Origin: an uncultured Prevotella sp.
GTDB lineage: Bacteria; Bacteroidota; Bacteroidia; Bacteroidales; Bacteroidaceae
DNA: 45,197 nt
Assembly (NCBI GenBank): GCA_900541575.1
Contig: UQKO01000014.1
Span: forward strand, 1-45,197
Reading direction: 5' to 3'
Part shown: positions 17,289 to 25,115 of the stretch, piece by piece
Position numbering within the stretch: position 1 is the stretch's first letter
How the letters are laid out: the number at the start of each line of letters is the position of its first letter
Notes under the pieces: generated by a model
What the model saw: only the letters and a program-made list of their open reading frames with translations
Told to the model about the DNA's origin: nothing
Databases searched by the model: none
Program-made: the position numbers and the translations under genes

Positions 17289-19979
17289 ATGAGCGACGAA
17301 CTGAAGCAAAACACCGAACCCACCGAAGCACACTCCGACTACCATCCCACCGACGTAAAAGCCGAGGATGGTACGCTACAGCTTACGGGTATGTACCAAC
17401 ACTGGTTTCTGGACTACGCCTCTTACGTAATCCTTGAACGTGCTGTTCCCCACTTGGGTGACGGACTCAAACCCGTGCAGCGACGCATACTCCACTCAAT
17501 GAAGTTGCTTGATGACGGACGCTACAATAAGGTGGCCAACGTCGTGGGACATACCATGCAATTCCACCCCCATGGCGATGCCTCTATCGGCGATGCGCTG
17601 GTGCAACTTGGGCAGAAGAATCTACTAATCGACTGTCAAGGCAACTGGGGAAATATCCTTACGGGCGATTCGGCCGCTGCTCCGCGATATATCGAAGCAC
17701 GCCTCTCGAAGTTTGCCCTTGACGTGCTGTTTAATCCTAAAACCACGGAGTGGAAAATGTCCTACGACGGACGAAAGAAGGAGCCAGTTTCTCTCCCCGT
17801 GAAATTTCCCCTGCTCCTAGCACAAGGCGCAGAGGGTATTGCCGTGGGGCTTTCGGCCAAGATTCTTCCCCACAACTTCGGCGAACTATGTCAGGCCGCT
17901 ATCAAGTATCTGCACGGAGAGAATTTTCATCTTTATCCCGACTTTCAGACGGGAGGATCTATTGACGTTTCGCGTTACAATGATGGTATGCGCGGAGGCG
18001 CTGTGAAAGTAAGAGCAAAAATCGAAAAGCTCGATAGCAAAACCCTCGTGATTCGCGAGATACCCTTTGGCAAGACCACCTCTACGCTGATAGACTCTAT
18101 ACTCAAGGCCAACGAGAAAGGTAAAATCAAAATTCGCAAGGTGGAGGACAATACGGCCGCTGAAGCTGAAATACATGTACATCTCACACCTGGTACATCG
18201 AGCGACAAGGCCATCGATGCACTTTATGCCTTTACCGACTGCGAAACGAGCTTGAACCCAAACTGTTGTGTGATTGACGAAAAAAAGCCAAAGTTTCTCA
18301 GCGTGAGCGAAGTGCTACGTCGCTCGGTGGATCATACGCGTTGGCTACTTGAGCAGGAACTGCGTATTCGTCGCAACGAACTTATGGAGAGCCTTCATTT
18401 CGCTTCGCTTGAACGCATCTTTATAGAAGAACGCATCTATAAAGACCGTCCCTTTGAGCAGGCGAAGGACATGGATGCTGCCGTGGCTCACATTGATAAG
18501 CGGTTGGAGCCTTTTAAGCCCACGTTCTATCGTGAAGTGACGCGCGACGACATTCTGCGTCTCATGGAAATCAAAATGGGACGCATCCTAAAGTTTAATA
18601 AGGACAAGGCAGAGGAACTCATTGCTCGCATGAATGAGGAAGTGGCGCGCATCGACCACGACTTGCACAACATGGTGGAAGTGACCGCTAATTGGTATCG
18701 CCTCATTTATGACAAATATGCTGCACAATATCCGCGCCGCACGGAGATTCGCTCGTTCGACAACATTGAAGCCACAAAGGTGATTGAGGCTACCGAGAAA
18801 CTCTACATTGACCGCGAAAATGGCTTCATGGGTACGGGCTTGAAGAAAGATGAATTCGTGGAGAACTGTTCGCCCATCGATGATGTGATCATCTTCTATC
18901 GCGATGGAACTTACAAGGTGACCCGTGTGCAAGAAAAAGTATTCATCGGCGAGACCGAACGCGCTAAGGCCGAACGCAAGAAAAGGGTGGAGGTGATTCA
19001 CATTGCCGTGTTCAAACGTGGCGACAAACGTATTATCTACAATGCCGTATATCGCGACGGAGCCACCAATGCCTGCTATATTAAGCGCTTCAACGTGGCT
19101 TCTATTACGCACGATCGTGAATATGATGTCACGATGGGTACTCCTGGCAGCAAGGTGCTCTACTTTACAGCCAATCCCAATGGCGAGGCCGAAGTAATCA
19201 AAGTGACCTTCCGACCCAACCCGAAGCTCAAACGCATCAGTATGGACAAGGATTTCGGCGAAATTCTCGTGAAGGGACGCCAAAGCCGAGGCAACCTACT
19301 GACTCGTCTCGATGTACACAAAATTACTCTAAAAGCACATGGCGCGTCAACGTTGGGCGGTCGCAAAGTATGGTTCGACCACGACGTACAACGTCTTAAC
19401 TACGATGCACGCGGACAGTATCTTGGCGAGTTCCATTCCGACGATCTCGTGCTCATCGTTCTCGACAACGGACAGTACTATACCACCAACTTCGACGTGA
19501 ATAATCACTATGAGCCCACGGGCATACTCCGCGTGGAGAAGTATAATGAACACAAAGTGTGGAGCTGTGTGCTCTTCGATGCTGACCAGCAAGGCTATCC
19601 CTACGTGAAGCGTTTCTGCCTAGAACGAACGCCGCAGACACGTCCGCAGAGTTTCGTCGGCGAAAATGCGAATTCGCGTTTTGTACTACTCACCGACCAA
19701 GTTTACCCTCGCTTGCTCGTAACATTCGGTGGGGCCGACTCTTTCCGCGAACCGATGGAGGTTGACGTGGAGCAATTTATTGCTGTGAAGGGATTTAAGG
19801 CTAAGGGCAAGCGTCTGACAACCTTCAGTGTAGACAAAATCGAAGAACTTGAGCCTACGCGTTTCCCCGATGCTGCATCTGCCGATGCTGAGGATGATCC
19901 CGATGCCGACGATGACGTATCTACCGATGCCTCCACTGAAGAGGAGGGTACACCCACGCTCTCACTCTTCGAAGATTGA
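17289..19979 (+). CDS. parC: DNA topoisomerase IV/gyrase-type subunit A
   Basis: The 896-aa type IIA topoisomerase A subunit breaks and rejoins both DNA strands. The breakage domain has YNKVANVVGHTMQFHPHGDA and the catalytic tyrosine Tyr134 in APRYIEARL. The C-terminal part is a beta-pinwheel-like region, and the tail is very acidic (DDPDADDD) before ending TPTLSLFED. This ~890-aa architecture is the second GyrA-like protein of Bacteroidetes, usually annotated ParC; canonical GyrA would carry a clear GyrA box and different C-terminal blades. The last ~10 codons, stop and terminator are repeated 14.35 kb downstream, which marks the gene end as the insertion point of the island. Confidence 0.9.
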   Translation: MSDELKQNTEPTEAHSDYHPTDVKAEDGTLQLTGMYQHWFLDYASYVILERAVPHLGDGLKPVQRRILHSMKLLDDGRYNKVANVVGHTMQFHPHGDASIGDALVQLGQKNLLIDCQGNWGNILTGDSAAAPRYIEARLSKFALDVLFNPKTTEWKMSYDGRKKEPVSLPVKFPLLLAQGAEGIAVGLSAKILPHNFGELCQAAIKYLHGENFHLYPDFQTGGSIDVSRYNDGMRGGAVKVRAKIEKLDSKTLVIREIPFGKTTSTLIDSILKANEKGKIKIRKVEDNTAAEAEIHVHLTPGTSSDKAIDALYAFTDCETSLNPNCCVIDEKKPKFLSVSEVLRRSVDHTRWLLEQELRIRRNELMESLHFASLERIFIEERIYKDRPFEQAKDMDAAVAHIDKRLEPFKPTFYREVTRDDILRLMEIKMGRILKFNKDKAEELIARMNEEVARIDHDLHNMVEVTANWYRLIYDKYAAQYPRRTEIRSFDNIEATKVIEATEKLYIDRENGFMGTGLKKDEFVENCSPIDDVIIFYRDGTYKVTRVQEKVFIGETERAKAERKKRVEVIHIAVFKRGDKRIIYNAVYRDGATNACYIKRFNVASITHDREYDVTMGTPGSKVLYFTANPNGEAEVIKVTFRPNPKLKRISMDKDFGEILVKGRQSRGNLLTRLDVHKITLKAHGASTLGGRKVWFDHDVQRLNYDARGQYLGEFHSDDLVLIVLDNGQYYTTNFDVNNHYEPTGILRVEKYNEHKVWSCVLFDADQQGYPYVKRFCLERTPQTRPQSFVGENANSRFVLLTDQVYPRLLVTFGGADSFREPMEVDVEQFIAVKGFKAKGKRLTTFSVDKIEELEPTRFPDAASADAEDDPDADDDVSTDASTEEEGTPTLSLFED

Positions 19980-20089
19980 TACCCACCTCTCGACGTGAGA
20001 ACATACAAGCCCCGACAGCAATCGCTGCCGGGGCTTGACGCATATATGTAAGAAAACTTGCTAAAATCGTAAACCTTTCAAAATTTATT
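19941..20089 (+). repeat. Left copy of the parC-tail direct repeat (island boundary)
   Basis: These 149 bases hold the end of parC (GTPTLSLFED-stop), its terminator and ~50 bases beyond. They match 34292-34438 with a few substitutions and one 2-base gap; the last ~55 bases from GCTTGACGCATATATG to AAAATTTATT are identical. Sequence diverges immediately outside both ends. This is the pattern left by site-specific integration or recombination at a gene 3' end that restores the coding end. Confidence 0.9.
20006..20037 (+). terminator. Terminator of parC
   Basis: CAAGCCCCGACAGC pairs perfectly with GCTGCCGGGGCTTG apart from one internal position, with a 4-base loop. There is no T run, but the stem is strong and directly follows parC. 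The copy at 34355-34386 keeps the same stem. Confidence 0.75.
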
Positions 20090-20111
20090 CCAGACTTCGT
20101 CAATGCACCAC

Positions 20112-20193
20112 CCAAAGCCGCCCATAATTTCGATGTAATTCATTGGTTTTCAATATGCGCTATGTAATGACGCAGAAAAGTGATGAAGTCAGG
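20112..20193. repeat. Left copy of the inner ~82-bp repeat
   Basis: Aligns without gaps to 34211-34292 at roughly 80-85% identity, ending in the shared GATGAAGTCAGG. Both copies, read on the minus strand, encode the end of a frame (PDFITFLRH...IAHIEN-stop) overlapping a start M(N/S)YI(E/K)IM(G/D)GFG. The conserved reading suggests the remains of a coding mobile unit rather than random sequence. Confidence 0.75.
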
Positions 20194-20879
20194 GAATAGT
20201 TATAGATGAATCATACTAACAAAACTCTCTATCGTCAGCGAAGTATGACTTACATGCTGTCGGATGCCCATTATACTTTTCCCAGATGAGCGTTTATGTT
20301 TGCGTCCTTCGACCGAAGGACACCGACTATATGAGCGGTATAAAGTGAGTAAAGCCCCATTTATGAATGGATACTTAGTTCAAATAAGAAGTTCCCGTTT
20401 GAGGAAAGTAGAGCCATATTAAATACTGCACTATATAGTCAATATTTCGTAAAATTTTATGCTGTATCAGCAGCGAATTCAAATATTTCATTCACTATCT
20501 TATGATTTTGAAAATCAGCGAGATAGCCGATTTTAGATATTATATTTTGTTACATAAATCGTTTGTTTTCTATTAGTTGTGTCCTATCTTATTCGCGATA
20601 CTTCCTATGGTTTGCTTCTAGCCTTGTGCTCCTACGAAAAAATTAACGGACTATTGTACTAAAACAACGATTTTCAAAATAGGTAAGCCTAATTACCGGT
20701 TTTTGAAAACCGCATCTGGCTGCCACTACAAAAGGAGTTCTTTGGGGAAGCAAGCTCTGGCATATTTTTCACTTTGATTTGACACAATCATTATATACCG
20801 CCAGTCTTTTCACTGTCAGAATGTTTTTGCAGAGAATGACGGAGGTTCAGAAGAATCTTCATAAACTGTGTAAGAGACC
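20194..20879. other. Gene-free left flank of the island
   Basis: About 690 AT-rich bases with no supported gene. It contains the near-palindrome GTCCTTCGACCGAAGGAC at 20304-20321, which recurs near 44.8 kb, and a hairpin CGGTTTTTGAAAACCG at 20697-20712. Frames are short and interrupted, consistent with decayed mobile DNA. Confidence 0.55.
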
Positions 20880-21716
20880 TCATTTCACTTTCCACGCAAA
20901 AGTCTCATTCCTACATTCTTTTGTATTCGACTTATGTCCAATATGCCATTTTTTGCATATCGCACACTTATAAGCTGTTATGTCACGTTTATCTTCTAAA
21001 TGATTTGTCTTCCACTCCTTTACAGCCTTCATAGCCTCCTCTTCAGATGAATACGCCATCTTCTTCTTAAAGACAACTTGCCCAGTAAGTTCGTCATATT
21101 CACGTTTCCAATGTGTCGAGTAGCCTCTGGAAACAGAACCGACATTTTCCATTTGTCCGATGTTGTAAAGTTGGAAAGATGTTGCTCTATTCATCCAGTA
21201 ATGCTCATTTCTTCTTTGTGAACCATCATAATCTACTCGTCTGTTTCTACGATGATACGCCTGACACATGCGCTTTTCTACAATTCTACGAACTTTACGT
21301 GAGTCCTTTGGATTTTCAGTTTCAATGTCAAAGTTTCTCAAAAGCATGTTGTCTTTAAAACGCAGACGCTCATCAAACAAGCGCCTTGTCTCTCCTTTGA
21401 AGCGCTCTCCCTGTCCTTGTAGCTTAACTCTTCCTTTGATTTCTTTCGTAAAAAGGCAGACTGACATTTTGGATACTTCATCCATATTCAAGATTTTGTT
21501 AATTAAGGAAAGAATTTGTACCATATTGGGATTCGGACAAATCGCACTGTCTCGTACGAGATGTACCATTCTTACAATAATCTTGGAATCATCGTTACAA
21601 TGCAAATATTTTCCTATTGTAGAAAGCTGTTCTCTAACTTTCCATGAGTCGAGTTTGTTGTACTTCTCAATAGATTTCTTCCAACCATTTAAGATGCTTT
21701 TTACTGTTGTATTCAT
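20880..21716 (-). CDS. Uncharacterised protein with C-terminal zinc-binding-like motif
   Basis: The 278-aa cytosolic protein is not recognised as a known family. The N-terminal half is helical and charged. The middle is rich in Arg (RRIVEKRMCQAYHRRNRRVD), which suggests nucleic acid contact. The last ~60 residues read YSSEEEAMKAVKEWKTNH followed by YKCAICKKWHIGH, a Cys-x-x-Cys...His-x-x-His arrangement like a small treble-clef or zinc ribbon. No catalytic motif is seen. It is the last gene of the leftward operon, 59 bases after the retropepsin-like gene. A role as a substrate, an RNA-binding partner or an effector of the protease is possible but unproven. Confidence 0.65.
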   Translation of the reverse strand: MNTTVKSILNGWKKSIEKYNKLDSWKVREQLSTIGKYLHCNDDSKIIVRMVHLVRDSAICPNPNMVQILSLINKILNMDEVSKMSVCLFTKEIKGRVKLQGQGERFKGETRRLFDERLRFKDNMLLRNFDIETENPKDSRKVRRIVEKRMCQAYHRRNRRVDYDGSQRRNEHYWMNRATSFQLYNIGQMENVGSVSRGYSTHWKREYDELTGQVVFKKKMAYSSEEEAMKAVKEWKTNHLEDKRDITAYKCAICKKWHIGHKSNTKECRNETFAWKVK

Positions 21717-21775
21717 AATCGTTCTTTTTATGTGTTACATCAGTAAATACCAAAACTAAGAAAAGGTTAACTAGC

Positions 21776-22606
21776 TCACTCTAACTTTCTGAAAATCTTT
21801 TCTTCTGCAAAGTCAATTATCCATTTGTTCTTATGAATGAAATCATTTCCAATCAGACCATGTACTGCATTTAAAACAGAGGTTTTGCTAATGGCAGATC
21901 CATGTTCAACGAATGTAAATACATCAAGAAATATGTGCTTAATAAGCCTTCCCGCATATGACATTTTTATTTGAAACTCCAATTCGCACTCTTTCGCAAG
22001 ATAACAGCTGACCAGACCTTTCATAATATAAGGCTCTATATCTTTAATTTTTTTGTTCATATCGTAGATAGTATGTGTTATCATATTGCTCGTTGCTCCA
22101 GTATCTACAATAAAAGTTAACTCGTGATTATTACAACTAAGAGATATAGTTGGGATAAGAAATCCTTTTATTCCTACTTTCATGGGGACAAATGTAAGAT
22201 TGTTTGCTGCGACCTTACATGCCTCTTTTTGATACATTTCGCCATTGTCAAAATCCAAAATAATGCGATTCTTTATAAAAAAATCTACACCCAATAAGCC
22301 AGATACTTGTTTCCCAGCAATTTTGGGAAATATTTCGTAATCAACGACATGACCATCAATGCTCATATCCTTTTCGGCTAATGAAAGTATTGTTGTGCAT
22401 CTTTGGGATACTAGAATGTTGCCACTCAGATCCATAATGCTATCACAGATATTTCTTGTCTTGCATACTTCAGGGCTGAACAATGATATTGTTGCCCCTG
22501 TATCAATAACAAAGTATTTGTTCTGCCAACCATTTGATGTTTTGACTTGAGCCCTAATCATAGTCAGCCCTTCTTTTGATTCTATGAATTTTGTCATTAA
22601 TTGCAT
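21776..22606 (-). CDS. Tandem retropepsin-like aspartic protease (two DTG sites in one chain)
   Basis: The 276-aa protein has two retropepsin-like halves. Half one has VIDTGAT with Asp35 and ends GLLGVDFF (103-110) followed by NRIILDF. Half two has IVDTGAT with Asp168 and ends GLIGNDF (250-256) followed by KWIIDF. Retropepsins normally need two identical subunits; here both catalytic aspartates are in one chain, as in pepsin. There is no signal peptide or membrane helix, so it is probably cytosolic. A terminator-like hairpin precedes the gene, suggesting attenuated expression from the upstream operon. The substrate is unknown; neighbours in the operon are candidates. Confidence 0.8.
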   Translation of the reverse strand: MQLMTKFIESKEGLTMIRAQVKTSNGWQNKYFVIDTGATISLFSPEVCKTRNICDSIMDLSGNILVSQRCTTILSLAEKDMSIDGHVVDYEIFPKIAGKQVSGLLGVDFFIKNRIILDFDNGEMYQKEACKVAANNLTFVPMKVGIKGFLIPTISLSCNNHELTFIVDTGATSNMITHTIYDMNKKIKDIEPYIMKGLVSCYLAKECELEFQIKMSYAGRLIKHIFLDVFTFVEHGSAISKTSVLNAVHGLIGNDFIHKNKWIIDFAEEKIFRKLE

Positions 22607-22630
22607 GAGTTTCTGTTTATTGGTTTATAT

Positions 22631-22670
22631 AATAAAAAGTGAAAACTGAAATGAACACTCCAGTTCTCAC
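22631..22670 (-). terminator. Rho-independent terminator or attenuator ahead of the aspartic protease gene
   Basis: On the minus strand GTGAGAACTG pairs with CAGTTTTCAC (one G-U pair) around a 12-base loop and is followed by TTTTTATT. It lies after the 41-aa gene and 25 bases before the protease start, so it either ends the PRTase-DprA-HAD transcript or attenuates read-through into the protease. Confidence 0.75.
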
Positions 22671-22718
22671 CTTATGATTATCTTTTGAAAAAATTGCATT
22701 GATAATCATTCTTCCAAT

Positions 22719-22844
22719 TTAGCGTTCTACACCTGCCTTTGTCGTAGGTATACCAGTCTTTTGCGAAAACATTCGTTTTAATTTCGTTACGCTGATTGCT
22801 CTTTTCAAAAAGAAACTTACTCTTGGAATATTCGTATTGGTCAT
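22719..22844 (-). CDS. Small basic protein, 41 aa, coupled to the HAD gene
   Basis: The frame starts two bases after the HAD stop codon and encodes a 41-residue basic protein (opening MTNTNIPRVSFFLKRAIS, ending GIPTTKAGVER). The tight spacing, full use of the frame up to the next terminator and lack of any other gene here support a real coupled gene. No domain is recognised. It could be a regulator, a small effector or a substrate of the downstream protease. Confidence 0.5.
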   Translation of the reverse strand: MTNTNIPRVSFFLKRAISVTKLKRMFSQKTGIPTTKAGVER

Positions 22845-22846
22845 AC

Positions 22847-23344
22847 TTATCTGATTAATGTGAGTATCTCTTGAGGTTTTATAATGATGTGATTGTAAGA
22901 AGATGATAATAGAGCAGAACGTTCCTGTGTCCCCCACAAACATGCCACACTCTCAATCCCAGCAGCGTTGGATGCAACTATATCGATGTATCTATCTCCA
23001 AAACTGATTGTGTCTTTTGCAGATGCCTTCATCAGTTGCAAGGCCATGAGCATTTGTGCTGGATGCGGTTTTATTGGCTTCGCATCATGATAGCTGATAA
23101 TCCATTTTGCTGGTATTTTATGATAATCAACAATTTTCTCAACATATGGACGAGGAGATGTGCTGACTATTGCAGCATTTATATTGTTCTTTCTGATGAT
23201 ATCCATAACCGCTCCAATTCCTTCATATAGGGTGGTGTTGGGGATTAGGCTATAAGCCTCTCCCCAATTTCTTGTATGACGGGCATTCTCCAAACATCTT
23301 GTATCAACCAACGTCAAATCAAGGTCAAAGATTACATTCTTCAT
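22847..23344 (-). CDS. HAD-superfamily phosphatase
   Basis: The 165-aa hydrolase has all four HAD motifs: DLDLTLVDT (nucleophile Asp7, acid Asp9), VSTSP for motif II, the Lys in KPIKPHP for motif III and FGDRYIDI for motif IV. The cap is small, as in subfamily I phosphatases acting on small phosphorylated metabolites. It starts 12 bases after the DprA-like stop and is followed after two bases by a 41-aa gene. With two PRTases in the same operon, a nucleotide or phosphoribosyl product is the likeliest substrate; that is inference. Confidence 0.85.
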   Translation of the reverse strand: MKNVIFDLDLTLVDTRCLENARHTRNWGEAYSLIPNTTLYEGIGAVMDIIRKNNINAAIVSTSPRPYVEKIVDYHKIPAKWIISYHDAKPIKPHPAQMLMALQLMKASAKDTISFGDRYIDIVASNAAGIESVACLWGTQERSALLSSSYNHIIIKPQEILTLIR

Positions 23345-23356
23345 ATCCCATAATTT

Positions 23357-24328
23357 TTAGTCAAACAGTCCTTTGGAACCTTCAGCGTTCATCTGCTTGT
23401 TGTGAGTTTCAACATACTTATCCAGATAGTCAAAGTTTTCAGACATATTCTGGGTATTGAAGGGCATAGCTTTTCCTTCCTTCAGAAGTTTAATATTTCC
23501 CTGAACTTTTTGATGTTGAAGCTCTGTATCGTGGTTGTACTTGATGGCATACAATGGTTTGTTCGCAGCCAACGTAGCATTTACAGCATGCAGAGTACCC
23601 CCTCGTTCTCCTGTCTGTACGACCAATGTCGCATATGAGAGTCCAGCTTGGAGCCTGTCTCGGGCTATGAAAGCAAACTTCCCGCCCTTATAGCCAAGGG
23701 GATATTCAGAGAGAAGTAGCCCTCCATTTTCTACAATTCTACGAGCAAGATCGACATTCTCTTGGGGATAGATGTCATTCCACGCAAGGCTATTGGCTAA
23801 AAAGGCCGTTGTCGTCCCATCGACAGCCAATGCACCTTCATGGCCTGTTGCATCACATCCTACAGCGAGACCAGATACGATATTATATCCTCTTTTAGCC
23901 AATTCACCGGCGAAAAACATCCCTGCCTTTGTACCCATTGGCGTTGGTTCTCTTGTTCCAATAACGGCAACACCTGGTTTCTCCAATGCGTTGATATCAC
24001 CTCGATAGTAAAGAACTATGGGAGGGTTTGGTTTGCCATCCTCGTCCACGCAGTTTTTCAATATTTCGGGAAAATTCTCATCGTAATACGAGATTATGCC
24101 AATTCCTTGTAATTCTGAAGCTTCAATAATGCGGTATGCGTATTGGTTTGCGTTATAAAGATCGTCCTCTGTTATTTTTGCGTACTTTTTACCATTTAAA
24201 GAATGCCATTCTTCACAAAGGTCGTCTATGGTTCGAGCTGTTAGAACCTTGGAAAGTTCTAATATAGTCTTGTTTCCGAAACCCTTCAGCTGTTGAAGAG
24301 TAATCAGTAATACTGTGTTTAATGCCAT
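23357..24328 (-). CDS. DprA/Smf-like Rossmann (SLOG superfamily) protein
   Basis: The 323-aa protein matches the DprA/Smf fold: a helical N-terminal part (about 1-95), then VIGTREPTPMG, SGLAVGCDATGHEGAL (family GxDxxxH), FAFIARDRLQAGLS (the FxxRNR-IxAGLS motif with RDR in place of RNR) and VVQTGERGGTLHAVN. Housekeeping DprA protects incoming ssDNA and loads RecA; here the gene is embedded between PRTase and HAD genes on an island, so it is probably an accessory paralogue. The C-terminal winged helix of many DprA proteins is absent. Related SLOG proteins bind or cleave nucleotides, which fits the neighbours. It follows PRTase B by 28 bases. Confidence 0.85.
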   Translation of the reverse strand: MALNTVLLITLQQLKGFGNKTILELSKVLTARTIDDLCEEWHSLNGKKYAKITEDDLYNANQYAYRIIEASELQGIGIISYYDENFPEILKNCVDEDGKPNPPIVLYYRGDINALEKPGVAVIGTREPTPMGTKAGMFFAGELAKRGYNIVSGLAVGCDATGHEGALAVDGTTTAFLANSLAWNDIYPQENVDLARRIVENGGLLLSEYPLGYKGGKFAFIARDRLQAGLSYATLVVQTGERGGTLHAVNATLAANKPLYAIKYNHDTELQHQKVQGNIKLLKEGKAMPFNTQNMSENFDYLDKYVETHNKQMNAEGSKGLFD

Positions 24329-24356
24329 TTTTACTTTCTTTTAAATGTGATTCTGT

Positions 24357-25043
24357 TTAGTCAATGTTCCAATAGGCCTCTGGATCACCATCGAAAACAT
24401 CATCAATATCTTGGTCGCTCCATCCTTCAACGTCTTGTGCATACGAGCCATTATAGTTTTTGTAAGTCTCATAGTCATCATAATCGTTATAGTCTGGCTC
24501 ATAATCTTCTGCGTAATATGTACTGCGTGAAGCCCAGTCGGGATTTATCGTCTTTGCCAAAAACAATCCTATTACGCAAGATGCACCAAGTGACTCAAGT
24601 TTTTCTGCCGTCATATTGAATGTTTTGCCACGGGTAATGATGTCATCGATTATAATCACCTTCTGCCCCATTACTGCATTCTTGTCAAACCCAAACGATG
24701 ATATCGGGTTACTTGACTTTCCGTTAATGTGACCAGCCTCCGTGTCATACTCGTTGAAAACAGCGTTCTCCTTTACAGAGTAGCCCACCTCTTTTAACGC
24801 TGCCGCAAGCTTTGAAAAACGCCGCTTTGTTTTTTCTCTTGTAGAAGCTGGAATGAAGCAGATTGTCCATCCAGCTTTTTCGCCTTTGGTGATTTCGTTT
24901 ACCTTTCTCAAGAATGCTTCCTTAACTGTTGTGCTAAGAATTCCATCCTTAAAATCGAAACACATGTCTCTGTCTTGCTGCTGCTTGAGAGTAGCATCGT
25001 ATCTTACTGGGAGATACTCGGTGATGTTATAAATATTTTTCAT
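24357..25043 (-). CDS. Phosphoribosyltransferase-like protein B, with acidic Tyr/Asp-rich tail
   Basis: The 228-aa protein is a type I phosphoribosyltransferase relative; the PRPP-binding loop is VIIIDDIITRGKT. The start at 25043 (MKNIYNITEYLPVRY) aligns with the paralogue encoded upstream; the longer frame to 25100 does not. Shared segments include EYLPVRY, DFKDG, ICFIPAST and GLFLAKTINPDW. Unlike its paralogue it has a ~55-residue tail rich in Asp, Glu and Tyr (EPDYNDYDDYETYKNYNG). ComF-type PRTases are the nearest known relatives. It may act on a base or nucleotide handled by the DprA-like and HAD neighbours. Confidence 0.8.
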   Translation of the reverse strand: MKNIYNITEYLPVRYDATLKQQQDRDMCFDFKDGILSTTVKEAFLRKVNEITKGEKAGWTICFIPASTREKTKRRFSKLAAALKEVGYSVKENAVFNEYDTEAGHINGKSSNPISSFGFDKNAVMGQKVIIIDDIITRGKTFNMTAEKLESLGASCVIGLFLAKTINPDWASRSTYYAEDYEPDYNDYDDYETYKNYNGSYAQDVEGWSDQDIDDVFDGDPEAYWNID

Positions 25044-25115
25044 TACTTGAAGATTTTGTTTGTCGTTTGTAAATACCCGATGATGTAGGAAGGTTAACAT
25101 GACTTTCGTAAAAAA

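Noticed and set aside
19941..20089. tRNA gene as the island attachment site
   Set aside because: No cloverleaf or tRNA 3' end is present; the duplicated sequence is the parC end and terminator.
23357..24328. Housekeeping DprA of natural transformation
   Set aside because: The gene is inside the accessory island, lacks the usual C-terminal winged helix and sits in a PRTase-HAD operon, so an accessory role is likelier, though not proven.
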